A DNA stretch of 64,000 nt from Limnohabitans sp. GTDB taxonomy: Bacteria; Pseudomonadota; Gammaproteobacteria; Burkholderiales; Burkholderiaceae_C. Below, piece after piece: positions 45,445 through 55,961 of the stretch. The stretch spans positions 372,001 to 436,000 of the forward strand of contig JAOATL010000015.1 of the NCBI GenBank assembly GCA_030158125.1, written 5' to 3'. Position numbers and translations under genes: made by a program. Below the pieces are notes generated by a model. That model ran no database searches. It was not told where the DNA came from and saw only the letters and a program-made list of their open reading frames with translations. Numbering within the stretch: position 1 is the first letter of the stretch; every line of letters begins with the position of its first letter.

Positions 45445-45477
45445 GCTAACGCAAAGCTAACGCAAAGCCAATGCAAC
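45445..45477 (+). repeat. Eleven-base tandem repeat between exbB and exbD
   Basis: GCTAACGCAAA occurs twice exactly (45445-45455 and 45456-45466), followed by a degenerate third copy GCCAATGCAAC (45467-45477). It lies in the 71-base space between the two genes. Copy number could vary by replication slippage; no function is evident. Confidence 0.75.
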
Positions 45478-45509
45478 ATTAAGCCAACGCGCTACAGCAC
45501 ACACACCTC

Positions 45510-45944
45510 ATGGCATTTGGTCGCTTCCCTCGCTCCTCGCAAGCCAAGCCTTTCAGCGACATCAACGTCACACCGATGGTCGATGTGATGTTGGTGCTCT
45601 TGGTCATTTTCATTCTCACAGCCCCCTTGCTCACCAGTGCCATACGTCTAGATTTACCGCAGGCCCAAGCAGCGCAGGGTGGCGAAGCGCCAGAGTCGCT
45701 CACGCTTAGCCTGAACCAGGCGCAAGAGCTGTTTTTGAACGACCAGCCCATTGCCCTGGCGGCCTTGCCCAACGCCCTGCAGCGCATGGCCGCGCAAAAG
45801 CCTCAGTTGGAGGTGCAGCTTCGGGTGGACCAAACAGTGCCCTACGGCCAAGTTTTGACCCTGATGAGCGCGGCGCAGCAGGCGGGCCTTAACCGCATTG
45901 GCTTTGTCGCTGCGCCAGCCCCAGGCAAAACTGCAGCACCCTGA
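45510..45944 (+). CDS. exbD: ExbD/TolR-family biopolymer transport protein
   Basis: Partner of the preceding ExbB-like channel, 144 residues. One N-terminal transmembrane helix carries the conserved aspartate in [23 protein letters not shown] (the Asp near residue 28 is required for proton use), followed by a periplasmic domain with [24 protein letters not shown]. The length is typical. It is separated from exbB by 71 bases containing short tandem repeats, and leuS follows. Confidence 0.92.
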   Translation: MAFGRFPRSSQAKPFSDINVTPMVDVMLVLLVIFILTAPLLTSAIRLDLPQAQAAQGGEAPESLTLSLNQAQELFLNDQPIALAALPNALQRMAAQKPQLEVQLRVDQTVPYGQVLTLMSAAQQAGLNRIGFVAAPAPGKTAAP

Positions 45945-46005
45945 TGAAGGCAGGTCAGGCTTGGTAGGGATTTCGCCCCGCCAAACACCTACAATTTGCA
46001 CCATC

Positions 46006-48678
46006 ATGCAAGACAAGTACAACCACCTCGAAGTTGAGCCCGCGGCGCAAAGCCAGTGGAACGCTCGCGATGCCTACCGCGTTACCGAAGACGCCAGTAA
46101 AAAGAAGTTTTACGCCTGCTCCATGCTGCCCTACCCCAGCGGCAAGCTGCACATGGGCCACGTGCGCAACTACACCATCAACGACATGCTCACGCGCTAT
46201 TTGCGCATGAACGGTTACAACGTGCTCATGCCCATGGGCTGGGATGCGTTTGGTTTGCCTGCCGAAAACGCTGCGCTCAAAAACGGCGTGCCGCCCGCCA
46301 AGTGGACCTACGAAAACATCGCTTACATGAAGAAGCAGATGCAGGCCATGGGCTTGGCCATCGACTGGAGCCGCGAAGTGGCCACGTGCGACGCCAGCTA
46401 CTACAAGTGGAACCAATGGTTGTTCTTGAAGATGCTCGAGAAGGGCGTGGCTTATCGCAAAACACAAGTCGTCAATTGGGACCCGATTGACCAAACCGTG
46501 TTGGCCAACGAGCAAGTGATCGACGGCAAAGGCTGGCGCACAGGTGCGGTGGTTGAGAAGCGCGAAATTCCTGGCTACTACCTGAAGATTACCGATTACG
46601 CCGAAGAATTGCTCGACTTTGTCACCGGCGACAAGTTGCCCGGCTGGCCCGAGCGCGTGAAGCTGATGCAAGAAAACTGGATTGGCAAATCCACCGGTGT
46701 GCGCTTTGCATTCCCGCACGACATTCGCGGCGCCGATGGCCAGCTCATTCAAGACGGCAAGATGTATGTGTTCACCACACGTCCCGACACCATCATGGGC
46801 GTGACGTTTTGCGCGGTAGCACCTGAGCATCCTTTAGCGGCGCATGCAGCCCTCACGCAACCCGCCTTGGCCACGTTCATTGAAACCTGCCAAAAGGGCG
46901 GCACCACTGAAGCCGAGATGGCGGTCAAAGAAAAAGAAGGCATGCGCACGGGCTTGTCCGTCACGCACCCGCTCACAGGCAAGCCTGTGGAAGTGTGGGT
47001 GGGCAACTATGTGCTCATGAGTTACGGTGATGGCGCCGTGATGGGCGTGCCAGCCCACGACGAGCGCGATTTTGCGTTTGCCCTCAAATACCAATTGCCC
47101 ATTCAGCAAGTGGTGGCCTCCAAAGGCGTGACCTTCAGCCACACCGAATGGCACGATGGCTTTGGCGACAAAGTCAACGGCGTGTTGCTCAACTCTGGCA
47201 AATACGACGGCCTGAATTTCAAAGACGCTTTAGAAGCCGTGGCCGCCGACTTGGCTGCCAAAGGTTTGGGCGAGAAGAAAACCACTTGGCGTCTGCGCGA
47301 CTGGGGCATCAGCCGTCAGCGCTATTGGGGCACACCGATTCCCATCATCCATTGCGATGAACACGGCGCCGTGCCCGTACCCGAAAAAGATTTACCCGTG
47401 GTGCTGCCGCAAGATTGCATCCCCGATGGCTCAGGCAATCCACTGAACAAACACGAAGGCTTCCACGCCGGTGTGGTGTGTCCTGTGTGCGGCAAACCCG
47501 CGCGCCGCGAAACCGACACCATGGACACCTTTGTCGATTCGTCTTGGTACTTCATGCGCTATTGCGACCCCAAGAACACCGACAAGATGGTGGCCGAAGG
47601 CGCCGACTACTGGATGCCGATGGACCAGTACATTGGCGGCATTGAACACGCCATTTTGCACTTGCTCTATGCGCGTTTCTGGACCAAGGTGATGCGCGAT
47701 TTGGGCTTGGTCAAAGTGGACGAGCCCTTCACCAAGTTGCTCACGCAAGGCATGGTGCTGAACCACATTTACTCGCGTCGTACCGAGAAGGGTGGCAAGG
47801 ATTATTTCTGGCCCCACGATGTCGAGCATGTGTTGGCCGAAGACGGCAAAGTGATTGGCGCGCGTTTGAAAAATGCCGTGGGCAATTTGCCGGTGGGCAC
47901 CGCCATCGATTACGAAGGCGTGGGCACCATGTCCAAGTCCAAGAACAATGGCGTTGACCCGCAAGACCTGATCGAACGGTACGGCGCCGATACAGCACGC
48001 CTGTACACCATGTTCACCGCACCGCCCGAAGCCACCTTGGAGTGGAACGACGCGGCCGTGGAAGGCAGCTACCGCTTTGTGCGCCGTGTGTGGAACTACG
48101 CGGTCAAAGTGGAAAGTGCTTTGAAAGTGGGCCTCGCGGTTGATCGTTCTCAGCCCATCACCTTCAGTGCCGAGGCCAAAAAGTTGCGCCTCGAAATTCA
48201 CTCGGTGCTGCGTCAAGCCAATTACGACTATGAGCGCATGCAATACAACACGGTGGTGTCTGCGCTCATGAAGATGCTCAACACGTTGGAAGATTCGCCG
48301 CTGTCGACGTCTGCCGATGTGAACGACAACGCCGCTTTGGCCGAGTGCTATTCCATCTTGCTGCGCGTGATGTACCCCGCCTGCCCGCACTTGGCTTTCC
48401 AGTTGTGGAACGAGTTGGGCTACGGCACATGCTGCGGCGATTTGCTCGACGTGGCCTGGCCAGGCGTGGACGAAACTGCTTTGCAGCGCGACGAAATTGA
48501 ACTCATGTTGCAAATCAATGGCAAGTTGCGTGGCTCGCTCACGGTGCCAGCGAATGCAGACAAAGCCGCCATTGAACAAGCGGCAGCTTCGCACGAGCAA
48601 GTGACCAAACAAGGTGCTGGCGCTGCACCCAAGAAAATCATTGTGGTGCCTGGCCGATTGGTCAATGTGGTGCTGTAA
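46006..48678 (+). CDS. leuS: Leucyl-tRNA synthetase
   Basis: Class I aminoacyl-tRNA synthetase, 890 residues. HIGH-type motif HMGH at 49-52 in [15 protein letters not shown], a CP1 editing domain (about 220-420) with threonine-rich [12 protein letters not shown], and the KMSKS-type MSKSK at 642-646. A C-terminal anticodon-binding domain completes the protein. ATG 46006 is chosen since residues [11 protein letters not shown] match the family start and the in-frame region upstream is not conserved. A TACAAT hexamer at 45990-45995 lies ten bases before it. Confidence 0.97.
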   Translation: MQDKYNHLEVEPAAQSQWNARDAYRVTEDASKKKFYACSMLPYPSGKLHMGHVRNYTINDMLTRYLRMNGYNVLMPMGWDAFGLPAENAALKNGVPPAKWTYENIAYMKKQMQAMGLAIDWSREVATCDASYYKWNQWLFLKMLEKGVAYRKTQVVNWDPIDQTVLANEQVIDGKGWRTGAVVEKREIPGYYLKITDYAEELLDFVTGDKLPGWPERVKLMQENWIGKSTGVRFAFPHDIRGADGQLIQDGKMYVFTTRPDTIMGVTFCAVAPEHPLAAHAALTQPALATFIETCQKGGTTEAEMAVKEKEGMRTGLSVTHPLTGKPVEVWVGNYVLMSYGDGAVMGVPAHDERDFAFALKYQLPIQQVVASKGVTFSHTEWHDGFGDKVNGVLLNSGKYDGLNFKDALEAVAADLAAKGLGEKKTTWRLRDWGISRQRYWGTPIPIIHCDEHGAVPVPEKDLPVVLPQDCIPDGSGNPLNKHEGFHAGVVCPVCGKPARRETDTMDTFVDSSWYFMRYCDPKNTDKMVAEGADYWMPMDQYIGGIEHAILHLLYARFWTKVMRDLGLVKVDEPFTKLLTQGMVLNHIYSRRTEKGGKDYFWPHDVEHVLAEDGKVIGARLKNAVGNLPVGTAIDYEGVGTMSKSKNNGVDPQDLIERYGADTARLYTMFTAPPEATLEWNDAAVEGSYRFVRRVWNYAVKVESALKVGLAVDRSQPITFSAEAKKLRLEIHSVLRQANYDYERMQYNTVVSALMKMLNTLEDSPLSTSADVNDNAALAECYSILLRVMYPACPHLAFQLWNELGYGTCCGDLLDVAWPGVDETALQRDEIELMLQINGKLRGSLTVPANADKAAIEQAAASHEQVTKQGAGAAPKKIIVVPGRLVNVVL

Positions 48679-48724
48679 AGCGCATGCCATCACGCCCATT
48701 GTGAACAGCCATCCAGCCTGCACC

Positions 48725-49282
48725 ATGCATCACGCACCCCCATCACCAACCCGTCGTCAATCGCTGCAAGCCTTGGCGCGCGGTGTGGCCGGTGGGGTGT
48801 TGCTCAGCGGCATTGCTGCTGTGGGCTTGTCGGGTTGCGGTTTTCAATTGCGGCAAAGTGCCGACTTGCCCTTCAAGTCTGTGTTCTTGATTTTGCCGCG
48901 TCAATCGGCATTGGGCACAGACCTGCGACGCAATTTGGCCAGCAATGCCAACTTGAGTGTCTTCACCGAAGCCAAGGACATGGCAGGCAGCGAAGTGGTG
49001 CTGGACGTCATGTCTGAAGTGCGCGAGCGCGTGGTGGTGGGCCTGAACGCATCCGGTCAAGTGCGTGAGTTGCAGCTTCGTTTGAAGGTGAAGTTTCGCT
49101 TGCGCACACCGCAAGGAAAAAATTTAATTCCCGAAGTAGAGTTGCAACAGCAGCGCGACCTCAGCTTCCTAGAGTCGGCGGCCTTGTCCAAAGAAATTGA
49201 AGAAGCCATGATGTACCGCGACATGCAAGTGGACATCGTGCAGCAAATGCTGCGTCGTTTGGCCGCTGTGAAGTCGCTCTGA
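48725..49282 (+). CDS. lptE: LPS-assembly lipoprotein LptE
   Basis: Outer membrane lipoprotein that plugs LptD and helps insert LPS, 185 residues. The signal peptide ends in LSGC with Cys38, preceded by a twin-arginine-like TRRQSL segment. The mature part (CGFQLRQSADLPFKSVF) is the standard LptE opening. ATG 48725 is used as the start, giving a normal signal peptide. Between leuS and holA, the same order as in most betaproteobacteria, where holA follows it directly. Confidence 0.93.
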   Translation: MHHAPPSPTRRQSLQALARGVAGGVLLSGIAAVGLSGCGFQLRQSADLPFKSVFLILPRQSALGTDLRRNLASNANLSVFTEAKDMAGSEVVLDVMSEVRERVVVGLNASGQVRELQLRLKVKFRLRTPQGKNLIPEVELQQQRDLSFLESAALSKEIEEAMMYRDMQVDIVQQMLRRLAAVKSL

Positions 49283-49319
49283 TCAGCCTGAACGTGTCGC
49301 GCAATTAAAGTTCTTTCAC

Positions 49320-50375
49320 ATGCAATTGGCACTGCCTCAAATTCAAGCGCATTTGCAAAAAGGGTTGCGCAGCTTGTACACCCTGCATGGCGATGAAGCC
49401 TTGCTGGTGCAAGAGGCCGCAGATGCCATTCGCGCCGCTGCGCGCAGCCAAGGCTTTACCGAGCGCAGTGTGCACGTGGTGTCGGGTGCGCACTTTGATT
49501 GGAGCGAAGTTTTAGCAGCCGGCGGTTCGATGAGCTTGTTTGCTGACAAACAAATCTTGGAAATTCGCATTCCTACGGGCAAGCCTGGCAAGGAAGGCAG
49601 TCCCATGATTCAGCAGCTGGCACAAAGTGCAGAGGGCAACGACAGCACGCTCACACTCTTCATCTTGCCGCGGCTCGATGCCGCCACCAAGAAAGGTGCT
49701 TGGTTTGGCGCCTTGGACCAGTATGGTGTGACCGTGCAAATTGAATCGCTCGATCGCGCACAGTTGCCACAGTGGATTGCACAGCGCTTGAAGCTTCAAG
49801 GGCAAAGTGTGGTGGCGGGCCAAGAGGGCCAAAACTGCTTGCAGTTTTTTGCAGACCGCGTCGAAGGCAATTTGCTGGCGGCCCACCAAGAAATTCAAAA
49901 GCTGGGCTTGCTGTATCCGGCAGGCGAGTTGACGCAAGCCCAAGTTGAAAGTGCCGTGCTCAATGTGGCGCGCTACGATGTCTTTAAGCTGTCGGAGTCG
50001 GTCTTGTCGGGGCAAGTGGCGCGCGTGCAGCGCATGCTCGACGGCTTGCAAGCCGAAGGTGAAGCCGCGGTGTTGGTGCACTACACCTTGGCCGAAGACA
50101 TCAGGGCCCTTAAGCGTGTCAAAGACGCCATGGCCGAAGGCAAGCCCTTGCCCATGGCGCTGCGTGAACAACGCATTTGGGGTGTTCGAGAAAAACTATT
50201 CGAACGTGTCCTGCCGCGTCTGTCTGCCAGTCGTTTGGCCCAATTGCTGCAAAACGCGCACCAAGTGGATGGCATTGTCAAAGGCTTGAAAGTGGCCGAT
50301 TGGCCGACCGATCCTTGGCAGGCGCTGAACCGATTGGCCTTGCGAGTGGCCAGCGCCTGCGCAGTCAAAAACTGA
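49320..50375 (+). CDS. holA: DNA polymerase III subunit delta
   Basis: Clamp-loader subunit that opens the beta clamp, 351 residues. The fold begins LRSLYTLHGDEALLVQEAADAI, followed by an AAA+-like domain with LFILPRLDAATKKGAWF and the EGNLLAAHQEIQKLGLLYP segment, then the C-terminal collar domain with RRL-type leucine-rich helices. The start context AAGTTCTTTCAC-ATG is the same as in sua5 and lacks a Shine-Dalgarno sequence. proA follows on the same strand after 52 bases. Confidence 0.94.
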   Translation: MQLALPQIQAHLQKGLRSLYTLHGDEALLVQEAADAIRAAARSQGFTERSVHVVSGAHFDWSEVLAAGGSMSLFADKQILEIRIPTGKPGKEGSPMIQQLAQSAEGNDSTLTLFILPRLDAATKKGAWFGALDQYGVTVQIESLDRAQLPQWIAQRLKLQGQSVVAGQEGQNCLQFFADRVEGNLLAAHQEIQKLGLLYPAGELTQAQVESAVLNVARYDVFKLSESVLSGQVARVQRMLDGLQAEGEAAVLVHYTLAEDIRALKRVKDAMAEGKPLPMALREQRIWGVREKLFERVLPRLSASRLAQLLQNAHQVDGIVKGLKVADWPTDPWQALNRLALRVASACAVKN

Positions 50376-50427
50376 ATGAAGTCGTCCGGAAGAGCCGATT
50401 TCTTCCAAAGAGTGCGAAAATAGGGGC

Positions 50428-51693
50428 ATGAACGCACCCATGCAGACCCTCGGGCAACAGGCCAAAGTTGCCTCGGCCTTGATGGCCAAAGCCTCCACAG
50501 CTTCCAAAAACAAGGCTTTGAAGCGCTTGGCCACTTTGCTGCGCGAGACTACCAACGCCCTTCAAATCGACAATGCCAAAGACTTGGTGCGCGCAGAGGC
50601 GGTCGGCTTGTCGGCCCCCATGGTCGACCGCTTGCGCTTAACGCCCAAAGTTTTAGAAACTTGTGCAGAAGGTTGCGAGCAGCTGGCCGCCATGCCCGAT
50701 GTCATCGGTGAAATTTTGGGTATGAAGCAACAACCCAGCGGCATTCGTGTGGGTCAAATGCGGGTGCCCATCGGTGTGTTCGGCATGATTTTCGAAAGCC
50801 GTCCCAACGTCACCATTGAAGCTGCCAGCCTGTCGATCAAGAGCGGCAACGCTTGCATTTTGCGCGGCGGCTCTGAAGCCATTGAGTCCAACAAAGCGCT
50901 GGCCTTGTTGGTGCAGCAAGCCCTGCAAGAGTCAGGTTTGCCAGCCGATGCGGTGCAGTTGGTGCAAACCACCGACCGCGAAGCGGTGGGCCAACTCATC
51001 ACCATGCCCGAGTACGTTGACGTCATCATTCCTCGCGGCGGCAAAGGCTTGATCGAGCGCATCAGCCGCGATGCCAAAGTGCCTGTTATCAAGCACCTGG
51101 ATGGCAATTGCCATACATACGTGGACGATCCTTGCGATGTGGCCATGGCCGTCAAGGTGGCCGACAACGCCAAAACGCAAAAGTACAGCCCCTGCAATGC
51201 CAGCGAAGGCTTGTTGGTGGCGCAAGGTGTGGCCGCCGAATTCTTGCCCCTCATTGGCAAGGTCTATGCTGACAAAGGCGTTGAAATGCGCTGCTGCCCC
51301 AAGTCCAAAGCCATCTTGTCGCAAGTAGCCGGCGCCAAGCTGGTGGAAGCCACCGAGCAAGATTGGTTTGAAGAGTACTTGGCGCCCATCATCAGCATCA
51401 AGGTGGTGGAAGGCCTGGACCAAGCCATTGCCCACATCAATCACTATTCAAGCCATCACACCGATGCCATCCTCACGCGCAACCACATGCATGCGCAACG
51501 CTTTTTGCGCGAGGTCGATTCGGCCAGCGTCATGGTCAACGCCAGCACGCGGTTTGCCGATGGTTTTGAATTTGGACTGGGTGCCGAAATCGGCATCTCG
51601 ACCGACAAGTTTCACGCCCGAGGTCCCGTTGGGATCGAAGGCCTCACATCACTCAAGTACGTTGTGCTGGGTGAAGGCGAAGTCAGAAATTAA
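50428..51693 (+). CDS. proA: Gamma-glutamyl phosphate reductase
   Basis: Reduces gamma-glutamyl phosphate to glutamate-5-semialdehyde in proline synthesis, with NADPH. Aldehyde-dehydrogenase fold of 421 residues: [44 protein letters not shown] and the catalytic-cysteine segment [10 protein letters not shown] are all visible. gshA starts 11 bases after the stop, so the two are probably co-transcribed. proB is not in the window. Confidence 0.96.
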   Translation: MNAPMQTLGQQAKVASALMAKASTASKNKALKRLATLLRETTNALQIDNAKDLVRAEAVGLSAPMVDRLRLTPKVLETCAEGCEQLAAMPDVIGEILGMKQQPSGIRVGQMRVPIGVFGMIFESRPNVTIEAASLSIKSGNACILRGGSEAIESNKALALLVQQALQESGLPADAVQLVQTTDREAVGQLITMPEYVDVIIPRGGKGLIERISRDAKVPVIKHLDGNCHTYVDDPCDVAMAVKVADNAKTQKYSPCNASEGLLVAQGVAAEFLPLIGKVYADKGVEMRCCPKSKAILSQVAGAKLVEATEQDWFEEYLAPIISIKVVEGLDQAIAHINHYSSHHTDAILTRNHMHAQRFLREVDSASVMVNASTRFADGFEFGLGAEIGISTDKFHARGPVGIEGLTSLKYVVLGEGEVRN

Positions 51694-51704
51694 CAAAGGC
51701 TGCT

Positions 51705-53000
51705 ATGGTTCCGCATTTAGTGACTGCCCTCAATGGGCCCATCAATGAACTCGAGCAACGGGTGCTCGACTCCATGCCCGCCATCGAGCGCTGGTTTCGC
51801 CTCGAGTGGATGGAGCACACACCGCCCATCTACACCTCGGTGGACATCCGCAACGCAGGCTTCAAGTTGGCCCCTGTCGACACCAATCTGTTTCCAGGGG
51901 GCTGGAACAATTTGTCGCAAGAGATGCTGCCGTTGGCCGTGCAAGCTGCACAGGCGGCCATTGAGAAGATCTGCCCCGAGGCCAAAAACCTGCTGATCAT
52001 TCCCGAGAACCACACACGCAACACTTTCTATTTGAGCAATGTGGCGCAACTCCAGCGCATCTTCCACATGGCCGGTTTGAATGTGCGCATTGGCTCGATC
52101 AATCCCGAGATCAAAGAGTTGACGACGATTGATTTGCCAGGCGGCGAGCAAGTGACCTTGGAGCCCGTGCTGCGCTCTAAGCACCGTGTGGGTTTGAAAG
52201 ACTTCGACCCTTGCACCATTTTGCTCAACAACGATTTGTCGGCCGGCGCGCCTGGCATCTTGGAAGATTTGCACGAGCAACACTTGTTGCCGCCACTGCA
52301 TGCAGGTTGGAGCGTGCGCCGCAAAACCCTGCACTTTCAAAGCTACGAAGAAGTCTCTAAGCGCTTTGGCAAGCTGTTGGGCATTGACCCCTGGCTCATC
52401 AATCCCATGTTCAACCAATGCGGCGATGTGAACTTTGCTGAGGGCCTTGGCATTGAGGCACTGCGCAGCAACGTCGATGCCCTGCTGACCAAAATCAAGC
52501 GCAAATACAAAGAGTACGGCATCAACGAAAAACCCTTTGTGGTGGTCAAAGCCGACAACGGCACCTATGGCATGGGCATCATGACCGTGCGCGATGTGGC
52601 CGATCTCGATGTGCTCAACCGCAAGACTCGCAACAAGATGAGCGTCATCAAAGACGGTCAGGTGGTGAGCGACGTCATCATCCAAGAGGGTGTGCTGACC
52701 AACGAGCGCATGAACGATGCCGTGGCAGAGCCTGTGGTCTACATGATGGACCGCTATGTGGTGGGTGGTTTTTACCGCGTGCACGCCGAGCGTGGTGTGG
52801 ACGAGAACTTGAATGCCCCAGGTGCCAGCTTCGTGCCCTTGGCCTTTGCCGATACGCCGCACCTGCCGCAACCCGGGATGAAGCCCGGTGCCAGCGTTCC
52901 CAACCGCTTTTACATGTATGGCGTCATTGGGCGCTTGGCCATGCTGGCTGCCAGTTACGAGCTGGAAGCCACCGATCCTGAAGCGGAAGTGTACGAATAA
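51705..53000 (+). CDS. gshA: Glutamate-cysteine ligase (betaproteobacterial GshA type)
   Basis: First, rate-limiting step of glutathione synthesis. This is the roughly 430-residue GshA class described from Acidithiobacillus and betaproteobacteria, unlike the enteric enzyme. Recognisable segments are PPIYTSVDIRNAGFKLAPVDTNLFPGG, IIPENHTRNTFYLSN, VVKADNGTYGMGIMTVRD and GGFYRVHAERGVDENLNAPG. It follows proA closely; both draw on glutamate. Two hairpins separate it from kup. Confidence 0.94.
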   Translation: MVPHLVTALNGPINELEQRVLDSMPAIERWFRLEWMEHTPPIYTSVDIRNAGFKLAPVDTNLFPGGWNNLSQEMLPLAVQAAQAAIEKICPEAKNLLIIPENHTRNTFYLSNVAQLQRIFHMAGLNVRIGSINPEIKELTTIDLPGGEQVTLEPVLRSKHRVGLKDFDPCTILLNNDLSAGAPGILEDLHEQHLLPPLHAGWSVRRKTLHFQSYEEVSKRFGKLLGIDPWLINPMFNQCGDVNFAEGLGIEALRSNVDALLTKIKRKYKEYGINEKPFVVVKADNGTYGMGIMTVRDVADLDVLNRKTRNKMSVIKDGQVVSDVIIQEGVLTNERMNDAVAEPVVYMMDRYVVGGFYRVHAERGVDENLNAPGASFVPLAFADTPHLPQPGMKPGASVPNRFYMYGVIGRLAMLAASYELEATDPEAEVYE

Positions 53001-53009
53001 AGTACCCAT

Positions 53010-53032
53010 GGCGCAGCAGCAGTTGCTGCGCC
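53010..53032. other. Perfect hairpin after gshA
   Basis: GGCGCAGCA (53010-53018), five-base loop, TGCTGCGCC (53024-53032), nine base pairs. It begins ten bases after the gshA stop and has no T-tract, so it may stabilise the mRNA end or assist the terminator-like hairpin at 53125. Confidence 0.5.
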
Positions 53033-53124
53033 GCAACATTTCCAAACAGGGCTGTCTTTTAGAGCTTGGCCCCCATGGTCAAGAACACAAAACAGGCGCA
53101 GAATCGCCTTCATTCTGAATAACA

Positions 53125-53153
53125 AGCCCAGCTCTGATGCTGGGCTGATTTTT
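53125..53153 (+). terminator. Terminator-like hairpin ending at the kup start codon
   Basis: AGCCCAGC (53125-53132), TCTGAT, GCTGGGCT (53139-53146), then GATTTTT up to the GTG of kup at 53154. It may end gshA transcription or act as an attenuator for kup, since the hairpin occupies the place where the kup ribosome site should lie. Confidence 0.65.
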
Positions 53154-55022
53154 GTGTCTTCAAGCAAATCTTCTCTCGCTGCCCTCACTCTGGGCGCCAT
53201 TGGTGTGGTGTACGGCGACATTGGCACCAGTGTGCTGTATGCCATGAAAGAGGTCTTTGGCTCTGGCCATGTGCCTTTCACCCCCGACAACGTTTACGGC
53301 ATCCTCTCCATCTTTTTCTGGACCTTGACCACCATCGTGTCGGTCAAGTACGTCACACTGGTGTTGCGTGCCGACAACCATGGCGAAGGCGGCTTGGTGG
53401 CCATGTTGGCATTGGCTTCGCAGTCGGTCAAAGACAAACCGCGCCTGCGCAAGGTGCTGTTGATGGTGGGTATTTTTGGCACATGCCTGTTTTATGGTGA
53501 TGGGGTGATCACACCCGCCATCTCGGTGCTGTCTGCCGTAGAGGGTTTGGAGGTGGTGTCGCCCGCCTTCAAAAAGGCGGTGATCCCACTCACCCTGATC
53601 ATTTTGTTTTGTTTGTTTGCAGTCCAGAAAAGAGGTACCGCAGGCATTGGTAAATTCTTTGGCCCCATCACGGTGGTTTGGTTTGCTGCCATCTCCGTCT
53701 TGGGCCTGTATCACATTGCCACGCAGCCCGAAATTTTGTGGGCCATCAGTCCGCATTTTGCGATTCGTTTTATGTGGGATTTCCCGGGCACCACGTTCAT
53801 CATTTTGGGCGCCGTGGTTTTGTGCGTGACGGGGGGCGAGGCCTTGTATGCCGACATGGGGCACTTTGGCAAAAAACCCATTCGCTTGGCTTGGTTCAGT
53901 GTGGTGATGCCAGCCCTGACCTTGAACTACTTTGGGCAAGGCGCGTTGTTGTTGAGCAACCCTGAAGCTGTCAAAAACCCCTTCTACATGATGGCGCCTG
54001 AGTGGGCCTTGATCCCCTTGGTGGGCTTGGCCACATTGGCCACCGTGATTGCGTCGCAAGCCCTGATCACGGGTGCTTTCAGCGTCACCAAGCAGGTCAT
54101 TCAGCTGGGCTATTTACCGCGTCTGCAAGTGCTTCACACCAGCGTCAAGGAGATGGGGCAAATCTACATTCCCTTTGTGAACTGGGGTTTGTTTGTGCTC
54201 ATCGTGTTGGCGGTGGCTTTGTTCAAGTCTTCCAGCAATTTGGCGGCAGCCTACGGCATCGCGGTGTGCACCGACATGTTGATTACCACCGTACTGACCT
54301 TCTTTGTGATTCGTTACAGCTGGAACATGCCGCTGTATTTGTGCATCGGCGCCACCGGATTTTTCTTCGTCGTTGACTTCGCGTTCTGGGCTTCCAACTT
54401 GTTGAAGTTGTTTGAAGGCGGATGGTTCCCCTTGGTCATTGGCGGAGGCATCTTCATGTTGATGCTCACATGGAGTGATGGCCGACGCTTGTTGAACAAC
54501 TCACTCAAAGCAGATTCCTTCAGCCTGGTCGATTTCTTAGAGGCCATCTTTGTGGCGCCGCCAGCCCGTGTTGAAGGCACAGCCGTGTTCTTGACGGCTG
54601 AGCCAGGCAATGTGCCCAATGCCTTGCTGCACAACCTAAAGCACAACAAAGTGTTGCACCGTCAAAACTTGTTCGTCACCGTGCGCAACCAAGAAGTGCC
54701 CTGGATTGGCATGAACAAGCGTTTGGAAATTGAATCACTGGGTCACGATTGCTGGCAAGTGATCGTCAACTACGGCTTCAAAAACGATCCCGATTTACCA
54801 AAGGCCCTTGAAAGCTTAAAGGGCCATGGCGCAGAACTCGACCCCATGAGCACCAGCTACTTTTTGTCGCGTGACATTGTCATTCCCACCATTGGCGGTG
54901 GCATGGCCACTTGGCGCGAAAAGCTGTTTGCCCAAATGCACCTGAATGCCAGTGCAGCGGCGGAATTCTTGAAGTTGCCCAACAATGCCGTGGTGGAGTT
55001 GGGCTCTAAGATCGAGATTTAA
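53154..55022 (+). CDS. kup: Low-affinity potassium uptake protein Kup
   Basis: Twelve-helix proton-coupled potassium symporter, 622 residues. [27 protein letters not shown] is the KUP family start; the D/E in YGDIGTS and the GTAGIG and [13 protein letters not shown] segments are conserved. A C-terminal cytoplasmic domain spans about residues 460-622. The start is GTG 53154, as residues [13 protein letters not shown] match the family opening; there is no Shine-Dalgarno sequence and a terminator-like hairpin lies directly upstream. It is convergent with psd, with seven bases between stops. Confidence 0.95.
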   Translation: MSSSKSSLAALTLGAIGVVYGDIGTSVLYAMKEVFGSGHVPFTPDNVYGILSIFFWTLTTIVSVKYVTLVLRADNHGEGGLVAMLALASQSVKDKPRLRKVLLMVGIFGTCLFYGDGVITPAISVLSAVEGLEVVSPAFKKAVIPLTLIILFCLFAVQKRGTAGIGKFFGPITVVWFAAISVLGLYHIATQPEILWAISPHFAIRFMWDFPGTTFIILGAVVLCVTGGEALYADMGHFGKKPIRLAWFSVVMPALTLNYFGQGALLLSNPEAVKNPFYMMAPEWALIPLVGLATLATVIASQALITGAFSVTKQVIQLGYLPRLQVLHTSVKEMGQIYIPFVNWGLFVLIVLAVALFKSSSNLAAAYGIAVCTDMLITTVLTFFVIRYSWNMPLYLCIGATGFFFVVDFAFWASNLLKLFEGGWFPLVIGGGIFMLMLTWSDGRRLLNNSLKADSFSLVDFLEAIFVAPPARVEGTAVFLTAEPGNVPNALLHNLKHNKVLHRQNLFVTVRNQEVPWIGMNKRLEIESLGHDCWQVIVNYGFKNDPDLPKALESLKGHGAELDPMSTSYFLSRDIVIPTIGGGMATWREKLFAQMHLNASAAAEFLKLPNNAVVELGSKIEI

Positions 55023-55029
55023 CTGAACG

Positions 55030-55872
55030 TTAAATGCGGCTCATCGCCTCGCCCATTTGCAATGGGCGAGTGCTGAGCCAATCGGCTGGAAACTGAAGAC
55101 GGTTGTGCTGAAACAGCATCACCACCGTCGAGCCCAGCAAGAACCGGCCCATCTCTTCACCTTTTTGAAGCTGCACGTTTTGTGAGTCGTAGCGCCATTC
55201 GCGCACCATGCCGGGACGCGGCGGGTTGACCTGGCCGTGCCACACGGTGGCCATGCTGCCCACGATGGTGGCACCGACCAATACCAACACCATGGGGCCA
55301 TGCGCCGTTTCAAATTCGCACACCACGCGTTCGTTGCGGGCAAACAAACCAGGCACACCGCGCGCCGTGGTGGGGTTGACCGAAAACAGATCGCCAGGCA
55401 CGTGAATCATGCGCAGTAACTTGCCAGCGATGGGCATGTGAATGCGGTGATAGTCGCGAGGGCTTAAGTACAAGGTGGCGAATTGGCCGTTGTGAAACTG
55501 CGCCGCCAAGCGCTCGTCGCCGCCCACCAAGGCTTGGGTGCTGTAGTGGTGGCCTTTCGCCTGAAAAATTTGGTCTTTTTCAATCGCACCACATTGGCTG
55601 ATGGCGCCATCCACGGGGCATACCCATGTGTTGGACGCCAAGGGCCGTGCACCCTCCTTCAAAGGGCGGGTGAAAAACTCGTTGAAGCTTTTGTAGTGAG
55701 CGGGGTCGCTGTGAACGGCCTCGTCCATGTTGACGTTGTAGCGTTTCACAAAACGCTTGATGACCCACGTGGTAAAACGGCCCCACTCGGCACTGGCCAA
55801 ACGGCCGGCAAGACGGGTCATGGCCTGTTTGGGCATGAGGTATTGCGGCAAAACTGCCAATTGATCAGACAC
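55030..55872 (-). CDS. psd: Phosphatidylserine decarboxylase proenzyme
   Basis: Makes phosphatidylethanolamine on the inner membrane face. 280 residues with the self-processing motif LGST: cleavage between Gly247 and Ser248 would create the pyruvoyl group. HMPIAGKLLRMIHVPGDLFSVN and SPRDYHRIH are the conserved catalytic parts. The start is GTG 55872, with GGGAG five bases upstream, and a TACAAT hexamer (minus strand, 55907-55902) as a likely -10, giving a 24-base leader. Confidence 0.95.
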   Translation of the reverse strand: MSDQLAVLPQYLMPKQAMTRLAGRLASAEWGRFTTWVIKRFVKRYNVNMDEAVHSDPAHYKSFNEFFTRPLKEGARPLASNTWVCPVDGAISQCGAIEKDQIFQAKGHHYSTQALVGGDERLAAQFHNGQFATLYLSPRDYHRIHMPIAGKLLRMIHVPGDLFSVNPTTARGVPGLFARNERVVCEFETAHGPMVLVLVGATIVGSMATVWHGQVNPPRPGMVREWRYDSQNVQLQKGEEMGRFLLGSTVVMLFQHNRLQFPADWLSTRPLQMGEAMSRI

Positions 55873-55907
55873 AGGGGCTCCCTCGTTTCACATGGGGGCC
55901 TATTGTA

Positions 55908-55938
55908 GAAGGCTTGCAGGGTTTGGCTGAAAGCCTTC
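55908..55938. other. Eight-pair hairpin between gtdA-like gene and psd
   Basis: GAAGGCTT (55908-55915) and AAGCCTTC (55931-55938) with a 15-base loop, in the 89-base gap downstream of the gentisate dioxygenase gene. It lacks a T-tract; a weak terminator role is possible. Nothing else is seen in the gap besides the psd -10. Confidence 0.35.
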
Positions 55939-55961
55939 AAGCCGTCGCCACCGACGGGTAC

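Noticed and set aside
47431-48726. 431-codon frame antisense to leuS
   Set aside because: Mirror frame of the leucyl-tRNA synthetase C-terminal half, no domain or ribosome site.
51717-53045. 442-codon frame antisense to gshA
   Set aside because: GshA on the plus strand has all conserved segments; the antisense translation is His/Gln-rich and unrecognisable.
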